A stretch of DNA of 64,000 nt from the NCBI RefSeq assembly GCF_018860765.1, contig NZ_JAHKPV010000001.1, forward strand, positions 119,704 to 183,703. The letters are read 5' to 3'. Each line of letters starts with the position of its first letter. The stretch's first letter is position 1. The position numbers and the translations under genes were made by a program. Below the pieces are notes generated by a model. The model had not been told where the DNA came from. It did not search any database and saw only the letters and a program-made list of their open reading frames with translations. Source of the stretch: Marinobacter salexigens. Lineage in GTDB: Bacteria > Pseudomonadota > Gammaproteobacteria > Pseudomonadales > Oleiphilaceae. Shown piece after piece: positions 18,530 to 27,189 of the stretch.

Positions 18530-19966
18530 CTAACCGATCTTAATACAGTTCCGGCCATTGTCCTTGGCAACATAGAGTGCCTTGTCGGCTCTATCAAAGA
18601 CCGATTCCTCAGTGTCATCGGGGTTGAAGGCCGCCAAGCCGCTAGAGAAGGTGATGGTTACAGGCTCGCCGCCAAAGTGGAACGGCAGCGCGCTGACATG
18701 GGCACGCAGCTTGTCCAGTACTGCGCGAGCATCTTCAGCGTGTGTTTCCGGGAAAAGCAGTGCAAACTCTTCGCCACCAAAGCGCGCAACGAAATCCGTT
18801 TCGCGCAACCGCTTTTTGATTTCTCTAGCCACCAGTTGGAGCACCCTATCGCCAGCTTTGTGTCCATAGGAGTCGTTCACACGTTTGAACAAATCGATAT
18901 CCAAAACCCCAATGGTTAGTGGATACTGATAACGCCTCCAGCGATTGAATTCAAAAGACAGGCGCTCTTGCCAGGCTTCACGATTGGGCAGCTGTGTAAG
19001 CAGATCGGTAATGGCTCGCGCACGTTCCTTTTTTACCTGCCCCTGCATTTGTTCAGAGTGTGCTTCCATGGCCGCCATTTTTTCCTGCATAGCCGCGAGC
19101 TGTTCAGACAACACTTTTTCCCGTTCCGTTTCTTCAACCCGGAAACGTCCGACGGCTTGACCAATAGACTCTAAGTGGCTAGTGACAGACTGTTTTAGCT
19201 CGTTAAGGTCGCCACCTGCTTCAATGTGCCGCCCAACCTGCTCGATCTCATCACGGATATTGCGGTCCAAGGTTTCGGCTGCCGCCTGACGGCTAGACTG
19301 CGCCGATGATTGCTGGAAAAAATGCTCCTGCAAGGACTCAAGTCGCTCATCAAGGCGCTTGAGAAAGGCTTCAAACTCGCGCTGACTGCGGGTTACAGCG
19401 GCCACAATCAAGTCTGCCACCTGATTCAACCCGTCCCGTAATTCATCCCAGTTGCCGCTCGAAAGCAGTGCTTTTTGAAGGTTTCGCGCCCGCGACTCCG
19501 CACTCGAGTCCAGAGAAACCTGACTGAGCAGTTGCCCAAGTAGGTGGCCCACACGCCGGGCGATTCGCAGCCGCTGGCTCTGATCTTCAATACCGGGGGC
19601 CGGCTCAAGCGGACCTGTCTCGCTCGCCTTCTCACTTACAGCGCTTTCGCCTTCAACCATCGCCACAGAGGGCTTATGGGAATGACTAGCTGCCGCAGCG
19701 GGCATCTCGTCCAACAAAGCGATCTGGTGATCTATTTGCTCCTGCAATTGCCGCCAGCTATCCACCTCAACTTTGCCTTTGCGCAGGTCAGACCTTATTA
19801 GATCAAGCAAACGATCCAACTCGGGTGTTTGGCCTGCAGACGCAAGACTGGTGCGCACCAGCATACGCTCCAGAATATTGCGCTCAGCTTTCCAATGTTC
19901 TTCCCTCTGCTCTGCAGATTCAAGTTCCTGAAAGTACTTGTCCTTCCAGGTCTGATCCGATGACAT
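18530..19966 (-). CDS. diguanylate cyclase with coiled-coil N-terminal region
   Basis: 478 residues. The first 300 are hydrophilic and largely helical or coiled-coil, with no membrane segment, so the enzyme is cytoplasmic. The C-terminal GGDEF domain has an intact signature GGEEF (397-401) and an intact inhibitory site RETD (388-391) at the proper distance, so it should make c-di-GMP from two GTP and be product-inhibited. I chose ATG 19966, with AAGGA upstream, over a TTG one codon earlier. The ATG overlaps the xerC stop (TGATG). Downstream, after 15 bases, comes the sensor kinase. The N-terminal region is the likely place for a partner or signal to act. Confidence 0.92.
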   Translation of the reverse strand: MSSDQTWKDKYFQELESAEQREEHWKAERNILERMLVRTSLASAGQTPELDRLLDLIRSDLRKGKVEVDSWRQLQEQIDHQIALLDEMPAAAASHSHKPSVAMVEGESAVSEKASETGPLEPAPGIEDQSQRLRIARRVGHLLGQLLSQVSLDSSAESRARNLQKALLSSGNWDELRDGLNQVADLIVAAVTRSQREFEAFLKRLDERLESLQEHFFQQSSAQSSRQAAAETLDRNIRDEIEQVGRHIEAGGDLNELKQSVTSHLESIGQAVGRFRVEETEREKVLSEQLAAMQEKMAAMEAHSEQMQGQVKKERARAITDLLTQLPNREAWQERLSFEFNRWRRYQYPLTIGVLDIDLFKRVNDSYGHKAGDRVLQLVAREIKKRLRETDFVARFGGEEFALLFPETHAEDARAVLDKLRAHVSALPFHFGGEPVTITFSSGLAAFNPDDTEESVFDRADKALYVAKDNGRNCIKIG

Positions 19967-20940
19967 CAAGTAGTTCCTTCTTGTCCGGCGTTCTGGTCGT
20001 CGTAGTCACGCGAATTGCGTCGACGCGCTCTGGGGTGGCTCTGGTCGTAAACCCGGGCCAAATGCTGGAAATCAAGATGAGTATAGACCTGAGTTGTAGC
20101 AATGTCCGCATGACCCAGCAATTCCTGAACCGCTCGTAAATCACCACTGGATTCAAGCATGTGGCTGGCAAAGGAGTGTCGGAGCATATGTGGGTGGAGT
20201 TTCTGGTCTGCACCTTTTACAACGCCCCAGCGGCTCAGACGGGCCTGAATACTGCGATGACTGATGCGATCGCCCCGGCGGCTTACAAATAGGGCGGGTT
20301 CAGCTTCCGGGGCAAGGCCTGCGCGAAAGGGCAACCACTGAGCTATAGCTTCCAGCGCTTTTCGTCCAACAGGGAGCAGCCGTGTTTTGCCGCCTTTCCC
20401 GACAACCCTCGCTTCGCCACCAATGCAATCAACGGCATTGACATCCAAGCTGGCCAGTTCCGCCAAGCGCAGGCCCGAAGAATACATCAACTCAAACATG
20501 CACCGGTCGCGAACTTCCAAAGGGTCGTCCGGTGCGGCATCCAGAAGAGAATTGAGCTGATCGACGTCGGCCACACTGGGCAAACGCCGGCTGCTTTTCG
20601 GCGCACGAATGTCGAGGGCGGGGTTGTCTGTGGCTAGGCGTTCCCGCAACAAATATTGGTAAAAACGTCGTATGGCGGACAGGTGCCGGGCAATGCTGCG
20701 ACCACTCAACCCCGCACGGCTAAGGTTGGCTACATAACGGCGCAGATCGTAACCGCTAACGTTGCGCCACTCGGGGTTGCCCTGCTCCACAAGCCAGATG
20801 GCCAACCGCTGCAGGTCGCGCTGATAGCTGTCACAGGTTCGGGGCGAATGGCGCTTCTCGGATGCAAGGTGTCGTATAAAGGCGATCATGCACCCGCTCA
20901 ACTCATCAGGCACGAGAGCTGGGGCGGGCGAAGCGGTCAC
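19966..20940 (-). CDS. xerC: site-specific tyrosine recombinase XerC
   Basis: 324 residues; with XerD it resolves chromosome dimers at dif. The N-terminal SAM-like core-binding domain (MIAFIRHLASEKRHSPRTCDSY) is followed by the catalytic domain with the first Arg in YSSGLRLAEL, the HMLRHSFASHML box (His-x-x-Arg), LLGHADIATTQVYTHL and the nucleophile Tyr286. The start is GTG at 20940, one base after the stop of DUF484. This gene order (dapF, DUF484, xerC) is standard in gammaproteobacteria. The unusual part is the coupled diguanylate cyclase downstream, where many relatives have a HAD phosphatase gene. Confidence 0.93.
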   Translation of the reverse strand: MTASPAPALVPDELSGCMIAFIRHLASEKRHSPRTCDSYQRDLQRLAIWLVEQGNPEWRNVSGYDLRRYVANLSRAGLSGRSIARHLSAIRRFYQYLLRERLATDNPALDIRAPKSSRRLPSVADVDQLNSLLDAAPDDPLEVRDRCMFELMYSSGLRLAELASLDVNAVDCIGGEARVVGKGGKTRLLPVGRKALEAIAQWLPFRAGLAPEAEPALFVSRRGDRISHRSIQARLSRWGVVKGADQKLHPHMLRHSFASHMLESSGDLRAVQELLGHADIATTQVYTHLDFQHLARVYDQSHPRARRRNSRDYDDQNAGQEGTT

Positions 20941-20941
20941 T

Positions 20942-21688
20942 CTAGCGGGACTCCGTCGCGAGATCGGTAACTGGAGCGGCCGTAGTATGGCGGCGCACCA
21001 TGGGTGGCAGTAATCGGCTTAGGGTGTCACTGATGTAACTGAGAAACAGTGAACCCATGCTTTGATCAAAGTAACCAGGCTGGCAACTTCCGACCGCGAA
21101 CACTCCTACTAGTTCGTCATGGCGCAAAGGAACCAAGGCAACAGAAGCAATGGGCTCGTCCCGATCCGGGAACAGGAACTCCCGCTCGTTCTCACGGAAC
21201 TGGCCACAGACTGCGCGACTGCCTTCCAAAAGATTACCGAGGCGCTCTTGTGCATCCGCAGGGCTTACAACATGCAGAGCGCCCTGAGAGTTTCCGAGCA
21301 CATCCCCATCGGCAAATAAAATGACCGAAGCCGCATCTAACCCGAAGTCGCCGCGGATGCTGTCATCAATAGCGGATGCCATATCCATTAGATTGCGGGC
21401 TTCAATCACTTGCATCAACAACCGCTTGCTCTTTTCAAACAGGCGGTCGTTGTGGCGAGCAATGGACACCAGCTCTACAAGTTCATGGCGGAGCGTGTCC
21501 CGCTGTTCGCGAAACAGGTGCACCTGCCGCTCAACCAAGGAGATCGCCCGGCCACTGTCGTGGGGCAATGTTAGGCTGCGCAAAAGCTCATCCTGATCGA
21601 CAAAAAAATCAGGGTTATGCTTTAAGTACTCAGCCACGGCCTCGCGGGTGAGCTCTCCGGCCTTCTGGTGGGCCGTTTGGTCTGTCAT
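20942..21688 (-). CDS. DUF484 family GAF-like protein
   Basis: 248 residues of the DUF484 family, encoded upstream of xerC in many gammaproteobacteria. The conserved N-terminal segment VAEYLKHNPDFFVDQDELL and the following helix LVERQVHLFREQRDTLRHEL are present, then a GAF-like domain (about 95-235). The role is not established; the fold suggests small-molecule or protein sensing. I chose ATG 21688 for its AGGAG with six bases spacing; the longer frame to 21766 would overlap dapF and lacks a site. Confidence 0.88.
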   Translation of the reverse strand: MTDQTAHQKAGELTREAVAEYLKHNPDFFVDQDELLRSLTLPHDSGRAISLVERQVHLFREQRDTLRHELVELVSIARHNDRLFEKSKRLLMQVIEARNLMDMASAIDDSIRGDFGLDAASVILFADGDVLGNSQGALHVVSPADAQERLGNLLEGSRAVCGQFRENEREFLFPDRDEPIASVALVPLRHDELVGVFAVGSCQPGYFDQSMGSLFLSYISDTLSRLLPPMVRRHTTAAPVTDLATESR

Positions 21689-21707
21689 TGTGCACTCCTG
21701 GCTGTCG

Positions 21708-22643
21708 TCAGATCCGTTGTTTGTTTGGGCGGCTGGGCTTTCGGCGCCGGCTACCACTTGAATCACCAGGCAGTCTCAACTGCCCTTCAAATACACTCGT
21801 AGCAGGCCCTTCCATCATAACAGGCGCCCCCTCACCCTGCCATTCGATGACTAGCCGCCCACCAGGCAGTTCAACCTCCACGCGGTCATCTAGCAGGCCC
21901 CGTAAACGACCCGCCACCACTGCTGCGCAAGCTCCGCTTCCACAGGCAAGGGTTTCGCCCGAACCACGCTCATAGACCCTCAGGCGCACATGGTTGCGAC
22001 TGACTATCTGCAAAAAGCCAATATTGGCTCGCGAGGGAAACCTTGGGTGATATTCCAAACGCGAGCCAAGCTCTGACACTGGCGCAGAGTCCACATCCTC
22101 AACCACAATGACCGCATGGGGGTTACCCATAGAGACAGCACTGAGTTCAACGGGCTCCGTACCCACGTCTACGGTGTAAACGTCTTTGCGGCGCTCAGCA
22201 GCAAACGGAATCGCCGCCGGATTCAGCTCCGGCACGCCCATATTGACCATCACCATGCTATCTTTAACCGCACGTAACTCAATCACGCCATTGGCCGTTT
22301 GCACACGGATGATCTTTTTATTCGTCAGACGCTGGTCGCGCACGAACTTGGCGAAGCATCGGGCGCCATTGCCACACTGCTCAACTTCCGAGCCATCGGC
22401 GTTGAAGATGCGGTAACGAAAGTCCACATCCGGCAGCCCGGGCGGCTCTACAACCAAAAGCTGGTCAAAACCGACACCAAAATTCCGGTCTGCCAGTTCC
22501 CTAATCATTTCCGGGCGCAGCCTAAACGGTTGACTGATGGCGTCGATTACCATGAAGTCATTGCCCAGCCCGTGCATCTTGCTGAACCTTAACAGCGGGC
22601 CCTGGTTGCGGCGCTGCTGGCCCGTTTCCTGTCCGCCGCTCAT
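21708..22643 (-). CDS. dapF: diaminopimelate epimerase
   Basis: 311 residues. It interconverts LL- and meso-diaminopimelate for lysine and peptidoglycan synthesis. The two catalytic cysteines are visible in EQCGNGARC (Cys90) and TLACGSGAC (Cys234). The N-terminus carries about 15 extra residues before [11 protein letters not shown], and the C-terminus about 25 basic, serine-rich extra residues (GSSRRR-like tail) relative to the usual 275. The ATG overlaps the lysA stop by four bases. Confidence 0.95.
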   Translation of the reverse strand: MSGGQETGQQRRNQGPLLRFSKMHGLGNDFMVIDAISQPFRLRPEMIRELADRNFGVGFDQLLVVEPPGLPDVDFRYRIFNADGSEVEQCGNGARCFAKFVRDQRLTNKKIIRVQTANGVIELRAVKDSMVMVNMGVPELNPAAIPFAAERRKDVYTVDVGTEPVELSAVSMGNPHAVIVVEDVDSAPVSELGSRLEYHPRFPSRANIGFLQIVSRNHVRLRVYERGSGETLACGSGACAAVVAGRLRGLLDDRVEVELPGGRLVIEWQGEGAPVMMEGPATSVFEGQLRLPGDSSGSRRRKPSRPNKQRI

Positions 22644-23890
22644 TCTGGCAGGCAGTTTTCAGGTGCAAGCTGGTCCTGAATGGTTTCACGACGGCGAACT
22701 ACGTGTACCTGATCACCATCCACCATCAGCTCAGGCGGGCGGTTTCGGGTATTGTAGTTAGAGCTCATCACAAAGCCATAGGCACCGGCAGAGCGCACAG
22801 CCAGAAGGTCCCCGGCATTGAGCCTGAGGGGGCGGTCTTTACCAAGAAAATCCCCGGTTTCACACACAGGGCCAACCAAATCCCAGACCTTTTCTTCCGC
22901 ATCCAGATGGGGTTGTACTGGAACAATGGCCTGCCAGGCGCTGTAGAGAGCCGGGCGAATCAGGTCATTCATAGCGGCATCAATAATCGCAAAATTGCGG
23001 TGCTCAGTGCACTTCAGGAATTCCACGCGGGTAATCAGGATACCGGCGTTCGCCGCAATGGACCGCCCCGGTTCAAGAACCAACTCCAACTTACGGTCAC
23101 CAATGCGCTCATGCAAAGCGCGGACATAGTCAGAGGGTTTGGGCGGCTGCTCATCGTGGTAGGTAACGCCCAGACCACCGCCCATATCAAGGTGCCGAAT
23201 ATGGATGCCACTTCTTGCCAATTCATCGACCAGAGCCAAGACCCTGTCGAGGGCATCCATAAACGGAGAGACAGAGATAAGCTGCGAGCCTATGTGGCAA
23301 TCCACGCCTTGGATATCCAGATTCGGCAGGGTTGCGGCACGAGCGTAGACTGCTGGCGCCTCTGTGATATCAATACCGAACTTGTTTTCTTTCAGGCCCG
23401 TAGAGATGTATGGGTGCGTTCCGGCATCGACATCCGGATTCACACGAAGCGAGACGGGGGCTTTAACACCCAACTCGCCAGCCACCGCATTGAGCCTGTC
23501 CAGTTCGGTATCAGACTCCACGTTGAAGCAACGAACACCAACCTCTAGGGCCCTGCGCATTTCCCATTCCTGCTTTCCGACACCGGAAAACACAACCTTG
23601 CTTGCATCGCCGCCTGCACGCAGAACCCGCTCCAGCTCACCGGCAGACACAATGTCAAAACCTGCGCCCAAGCGCGCAAGTACATTCAGCACGGCCAGAT
23701 TACTATTGGCTTTAACGGCATAACAAACAAGGAGCTTGCGCCCCTTCAGGACATCGTCATAGGCTTTGTAATGCTGTTCAATAGCCGCTCGGGAATATAC
23801 ATAAGCTGGCGTACCAAAGCGCTCGGCAATGGAGGAGACAGATACATCTTCGGCGTAAAGCTCGCCGTCACGGTAGTTGAAATGATCCAT
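22640..23890 (-). CDS. lysA: diaminopimelate decarboxylase
   Basis: 416-residue PLP enzyme performing the last step of lysine synthesis (meso-DAP to lysine). The PLP lysine is Lys60 in CYAVKANSN; the segments [20 protein letters not shown] and CETGDF line the active site as in alanine-racemase-fold decarboxylases. I chose ATG 23890: AGGA lies five bases upstream and the family begins with this DHFNYRDG segment, whereas the longer frame to 24076 runs over the lptM gene. Coupled to dapF by a four-base overlap. Confidence 0.95.
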   Translation of the reverse strand: MDHFNYRDGELYAEDVSVSSIAERFGTPAYVYSRAAIEQHYKAYDDVLKGRKLLVCYAVKANSNLAVLNVLARLGAGFDIVSAGELERVLRAGGDASKVVFSGVGKQEWEMRRALEVGVRCFNVESDTELDRLNAVAGELGVKAPVSLRVNPDVDAGTHPYISTGLKENKFGIDITEAPAVYARAATLPNLDIQGVDCHIGSQLISVSPFMDALDRVLALVDELARSGIHIRHLDMGGGLGVTYHDEQPPKPSDYVRALHERIGDRKLELVLEPGRSIAANAGILITRVEFLKCTEHRNFAIIDAAMNDLIRPALYSAWQAIVPVQPHLDAEEKVWDLVGPVCETGDFLGKDRPLRLNAGDLLAVRSAGAYGFVMSSNYNTRNRPPELMVDGDQVHVVRRRETIQDQLAPENCLPE

Positions 23891-23930
23891 TTGATTCCTG
23901 ATTCGTGTCTCGGTGCTGGTATCGGCAGAA

Positions 23931-24110
23931 CTATTGCTCGTCTGGCTTGCGGTCGCCCGAGCGCTCGGTTTGCACTTCGGCGCTGACGGGTTTACCGGCG
24001 ACAGATCCGGATACATCCGGATTCTCACGGTATAGCGGCCCTTTTTGGCCGCAGCCACCCAGCGCAGTTGCCACAACCAGTATCACGATCGGCATGTTCA
24101 CTGCCCGCAT
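23931..24110 (-). CDS. lptM: LPS translocon maturation lipoprotein LptM (YifL)
   Basis: 59-residue lipoprotein. A short hydrophobic signal (MPIVILVVATALGG) leads to the lipobox cysteine in ALGGCGQKGPLY; GCGQKGPLY is the hallmark of LptM, which helps assemble the outer-membrane LPS export protein LptD. After it comes a polar, probably disordered tail. ATG 24110 is preferred (AAGG upstream); GTG 24119 is the alternative. It sits 40 bases before lysA, the position it has in E. coli and Pseudomonas. Confidence 0.85.
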   Translation of the reverse strand: MRAVNMPIVILVVATALGGCGQKGPLYRENPDVSGSVAGKPVSAEVQTERSGDRKPDEQ

Positions 24111-24206
24111 GCTTGGCACCTTTCAGTTTATAGTAAGAATTCATATCGAGAGTTGATAATAACGAAAGTATACCTGACCCTCGCCCTGCACCGCGAGAAC
24201 GACAGG

Positions 24207-27071
24207 CTATTGAAGCGTGTCCAATTCACGGTTTAAGGCTTCCTCCAGAAAAGCGCGGTAATAGAGGTATTGACTGGTCTGTATGTCCCGCTGATATACC
24301 CTTGGATCCAAATCGTGAGGCAAGTGCACGTCCGTAAGGTAGATTGGATAGCGGTCACCGCTCTGGCGCAGCGAATGGATGTAGTGGGCAACTGCCGGAA
24401 CTAGCTGGTCGCCGTATTGCAGCACCGTAAACTCCTGCTCTGCACAGTACAGGTCAAAGCGAACACGGCTATTACCCTCCTGAATGCCGACGGCTTGCAC
24501 TTCAAAACCCGGCAGCCGACCCTCGGTATCCGGTTGCGGCCGAAACTCCGGCCGCCAAAGCCCATCACTTACAACCAGCTCGTAGCAGCGCACTCCAGCC
24601 AAAGCGACGGGCACATCGCTGGTGCGCAGCATGCGTCGCTCAATCAGGTTCTCCAAAAAGCGCAGCAAGGGTGTCATAAGATGGCGGCGACTAGCGATCC
24701 GCTGACTCCAACTGAACAATGAGCCGCGCTCATCAATCACCCAAATCTGAACCTGCCCACTGCGAATAACATAAAAAACCTGAATGCTGACTGGCTCGCT
24801 GGCTTGGCAGACCGCCCGCAGAGCCGGTTGATCCAGCAGCGCATGGCGATCAAACACAATGGGTAGATAGATATCCCGTGGCTGGGCGAGGCAGTCCATC
24901 AGTGCGGACAAGCTTTCAAGCACCACAAATCCGGGCTCCGAGCCACTGAATTCCAGCAAAAAGTACCGGCGATCCATTTCAATAACATAACGCAAGGGAT
25001 GCGGCCCGGTACCGCCCGCAAAAAACTGGCGCAACACATCGGCAAACAGTTCGCGCACTCTACGTGCAATCGCGCCACCATGCCCTCGGTTATGGCTATG
25101 CACGCTCATGTCGGGAATGTTGTGGGGCGCCAATGCCACTGAGGCGAGCACATTCTTCAAACACTGTATTAAAGTGTCACCGGAAGCATAGTGCTGAAGA
25201 CTAACCTCGTGCCAACTATTGAGCGTAATGTGATCGATAGTAACAACCAGATTCTCCCGCCCACCACTAAATCCCAGAGAATCATGCCGGGCACTCAATT
25301 TGTGCAACCCTAACTCTGTAAGATGAGCCTGCGGATCAACGCCCACGTTGATCAGTAGAAGGTTACGCAGCGGACGAACGCCTCGGGCCAGAGCTTCGCG
25401 CTCTGCTGGCGGCACAGGAAAAGGCACAAAGCTTGCGAGCGCATCCAGCATTTCACGCAATTCACTGACAGAGACAATGCCCCGCAAAGCACGGACATTG
25501 AGGCGGGTTGAGCGTGTCAGCAAACCATTGAAATAGCACCAAGCCACCAGCTCAGAAAGGTTACCGGAACGCCTTATTGCCGCCTGCCAGAAGGCATCCT
25601 GAGGGTCTTCCAGATCACGATACAGCAGCCACCCGGATCCTCCCTCGCCCTGATCCGATCGATAGTGGAAAGCAAGATTTTCTTCTGCCAACGATGGTGC
25701 CAATCCAGGGTTAACCTGCTCAATCTTCCCTGCTTTTCGCTGAAAAGCGGCGTAGAGCTTTCGACCAAGAAGGTTGAGATCATTAGCGCTAATCGCGGAC
25801 TGCTCGCCATCATCGCGGGCCATTTTCGAAAGCAGCCGATAGCTGTGTGTCAGTTCCGACACCATCGCCCGGCGCAGGGATGCAACTTCTTCCGCCCGCC
25901 AGCGCTGTCGATTATCCAGCACTTCAATCTGCTTTTTCTGCCAGCCCCAACGGCTTATCAGGTTCTGTAGCAACCCGACTCTCCAAACTTCTGCCCCCTG
26001 CTCACCCTCTATGCGAGTGAGCGGTAGCCCCGCTTTGATGTACAAACTGCGACGGACCAAATCCAGCCGGGCATGCGCTCCCGTCTCAGTTAACCAATGT
26101 TCAAGTCGGTGGTACAGCATCACGTAGGGGTCCAACACATCCACATCGGTGATACCGTTGAACACTGCCTGCTTGAAAGCACGAGACAACACCGGCAGCT
26201 CTTGCGTTTGGGCATAGCATTCAATCAACAACAATTTCAGAATCGACTTCCAGGGCGCATCAATTCCCTTGTAGAGCTGCCACACCCCCGCACCGAGAAA
26301 CTCAGTGGTGGGTATAAACGGCACAGCACCAAAATCGATGTATTCGTCGCCCCGAATAAAACGATAATCCACCAGTCGGTTTACACACTGCCGATAGTGC
26401 TGCTCCTGCTCTGAGGGGACCAACCACCAAAGAGGGTAACACCCTGCTAAATGTATGCTAGTGCGGTAAAACTCATCCAATAAGAGGTAGTGCTGGGCAC
26501 TACCGCAGCTCTCGCCGCTTATCTTTGCACGCTGCCGCCCTTCGCGCCAATCGACGGCAGAAAAGACAAACACATGCAGCTCGATACCAAAAGACGACGC
26601 CCACTCCGTCAGTTTCTGTGCCTTGCGCTCGAGACGACAAATACCCGGTTCCGGGAGGTCATCGCGATGGCACAACCAAACATCCAGATCACTGGCGACA
26701 GAATGGCCCAGAGTGCCGGGGCTACCCATCAAGAACAACGCCTGCAAATCGGGCCGACGTTTGCCTTCGTCTCGAAGGCTGAACGTCCGCGCCAAACGCC
26801 GCGCTGCGCCAAGAGTGGCGACATCCGGCTGATAATGGCTCAGGCCATAGGGGCAATTCACATCCAGATAACCGGGCAAGGCCGGGTGGTTTGTATGAAA
26901 CACCAGAGGCAGAATTTCGAGCACCACCTGCTGCCTGTATGTAAGCGATAAGTGGGCTCGCTGCCAACGCCGGCGGTTAACCATGAGGAACCTGTCCCGC
27001 AGACGACGCAGGGTTTTGCGGTCAATACCCTCATCGAAATCTAGGGCTATGGGTGCGGCATGGGCAGTCAA
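24207..27071 (-). CDS. cyaA: class I adenylate cyclase
   Basis: 954 residues, the cAMP-forming enzyme of enterobacterial type (class I). The N-terminal catalytic domain is of nucleotidyltransferase fold: LFLMGSPGTLGHSV (Gly116-Ser117) followed by SDLDVW (Asp128, Asp130). The large C-terminal half is regulatory in E. coli, where it responds to the glucose PTS. The only reasonable start is TTG at 27071, with GGAG five bases before it; E. coli cyaA is also known to start with UUG, which keeps expression low. It is divergent from the PAS-GGDEF-EAL gene, with 118 bases between. Confidence 0.93.
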   Translation of the reverse strand: MTAHAAPIALDFDEGIDRKTLRRLRDRFLMVNRRRWQRAHLSLTYRQQVVLEILPLVFHTNHPALPGYLDVNCPYGLSHYQPDVATLGAARRLARTFSLRDEGKRRPDLQALFLMGSPGTLGHSVASDLDVWLCHRDDLPEPGICRLERKAQKLTEWASSFGIELHVFVFSAVDWREGRQRAKISGESCGSAQHYLLLDEFYRTSIHLAGCYPLWWLVPSEQEQHYRQCVNRLVDYRFIRGDEYIDFGAVPFIPTTEFLGAGVWQLYKGIDAPWKSILKLLLIECYAQTQELPVLSRAFKQAVFNGITDVDVLDPYVMLYHRLEHWLTETGAHARLDLVRRSLYIKAGLPLTRIEGEQGAEVWRVGLLQNLISRWGWQKKQIEVLDNRQRWRAEEVASLRRAMVSELTHSYRLLSKMARDDGEQSAISANDLNLLGRKLYAAFQRKAGKIEQVNPGLAPSLAEENLAFHYRSDQGEGGSGWLLYRDLEDPQDAFWQAAIRRSGNLSELVAWCYFNGLLTRSTRLNVRALRGIVSVSELREMLDALASFVPFPVPPAEREALARGVRPLRNLLLINVGVDPQAHLTELGLHKLSARHDSLGFSGGRENLVVTIDHITLNSWHEVSLQHYASGDTLIQCLKNVLASVALAPHNIPDMSVHSHNRGHGGAIARRVRELFADVLRQFFAGGTGPHPLRYVIEMDRRYFLLEFSGSEPGFVVLESLSALMDCLAQPRDIYLPIVFDRHALLDQPALRAVCQASEPVSIQVFYVIRSGQVQIWVIDERGSLFSWSQRIASRRHLMTPLLRFLENLIERRMLRTSDVPVALAGVRCYELVVSDGLWRPEFRPQPDTEGRLPGFEVQAVGIQEGNSRVRFDLYCAEQEFTVLQYGDQLVPAVAHYIHSLRQSGDRYPIYLTDVHLPHDLDPRVYQRDIQTSQYLYYRAFLEEALNRELDTLQ

Positions 27072-27189
27072 GGCAGCTCCGGGAGAGAGGTTCTTTCCGG
27101 TTTATTTATTAGTATGATGAACTCATCGTTGCAAAACCATCAGAAAAACAAAAGCGAAGTACGCTTAAGAGAATCCGAGGCCCTGCCCA

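Noticed and set aside
22703..23548. 281-codon open frame on the plus strand
   Set aside because: It is antisense to lysA, whose motifs and length are complete; it has no ribosome binding site and the product looks like nothing known.
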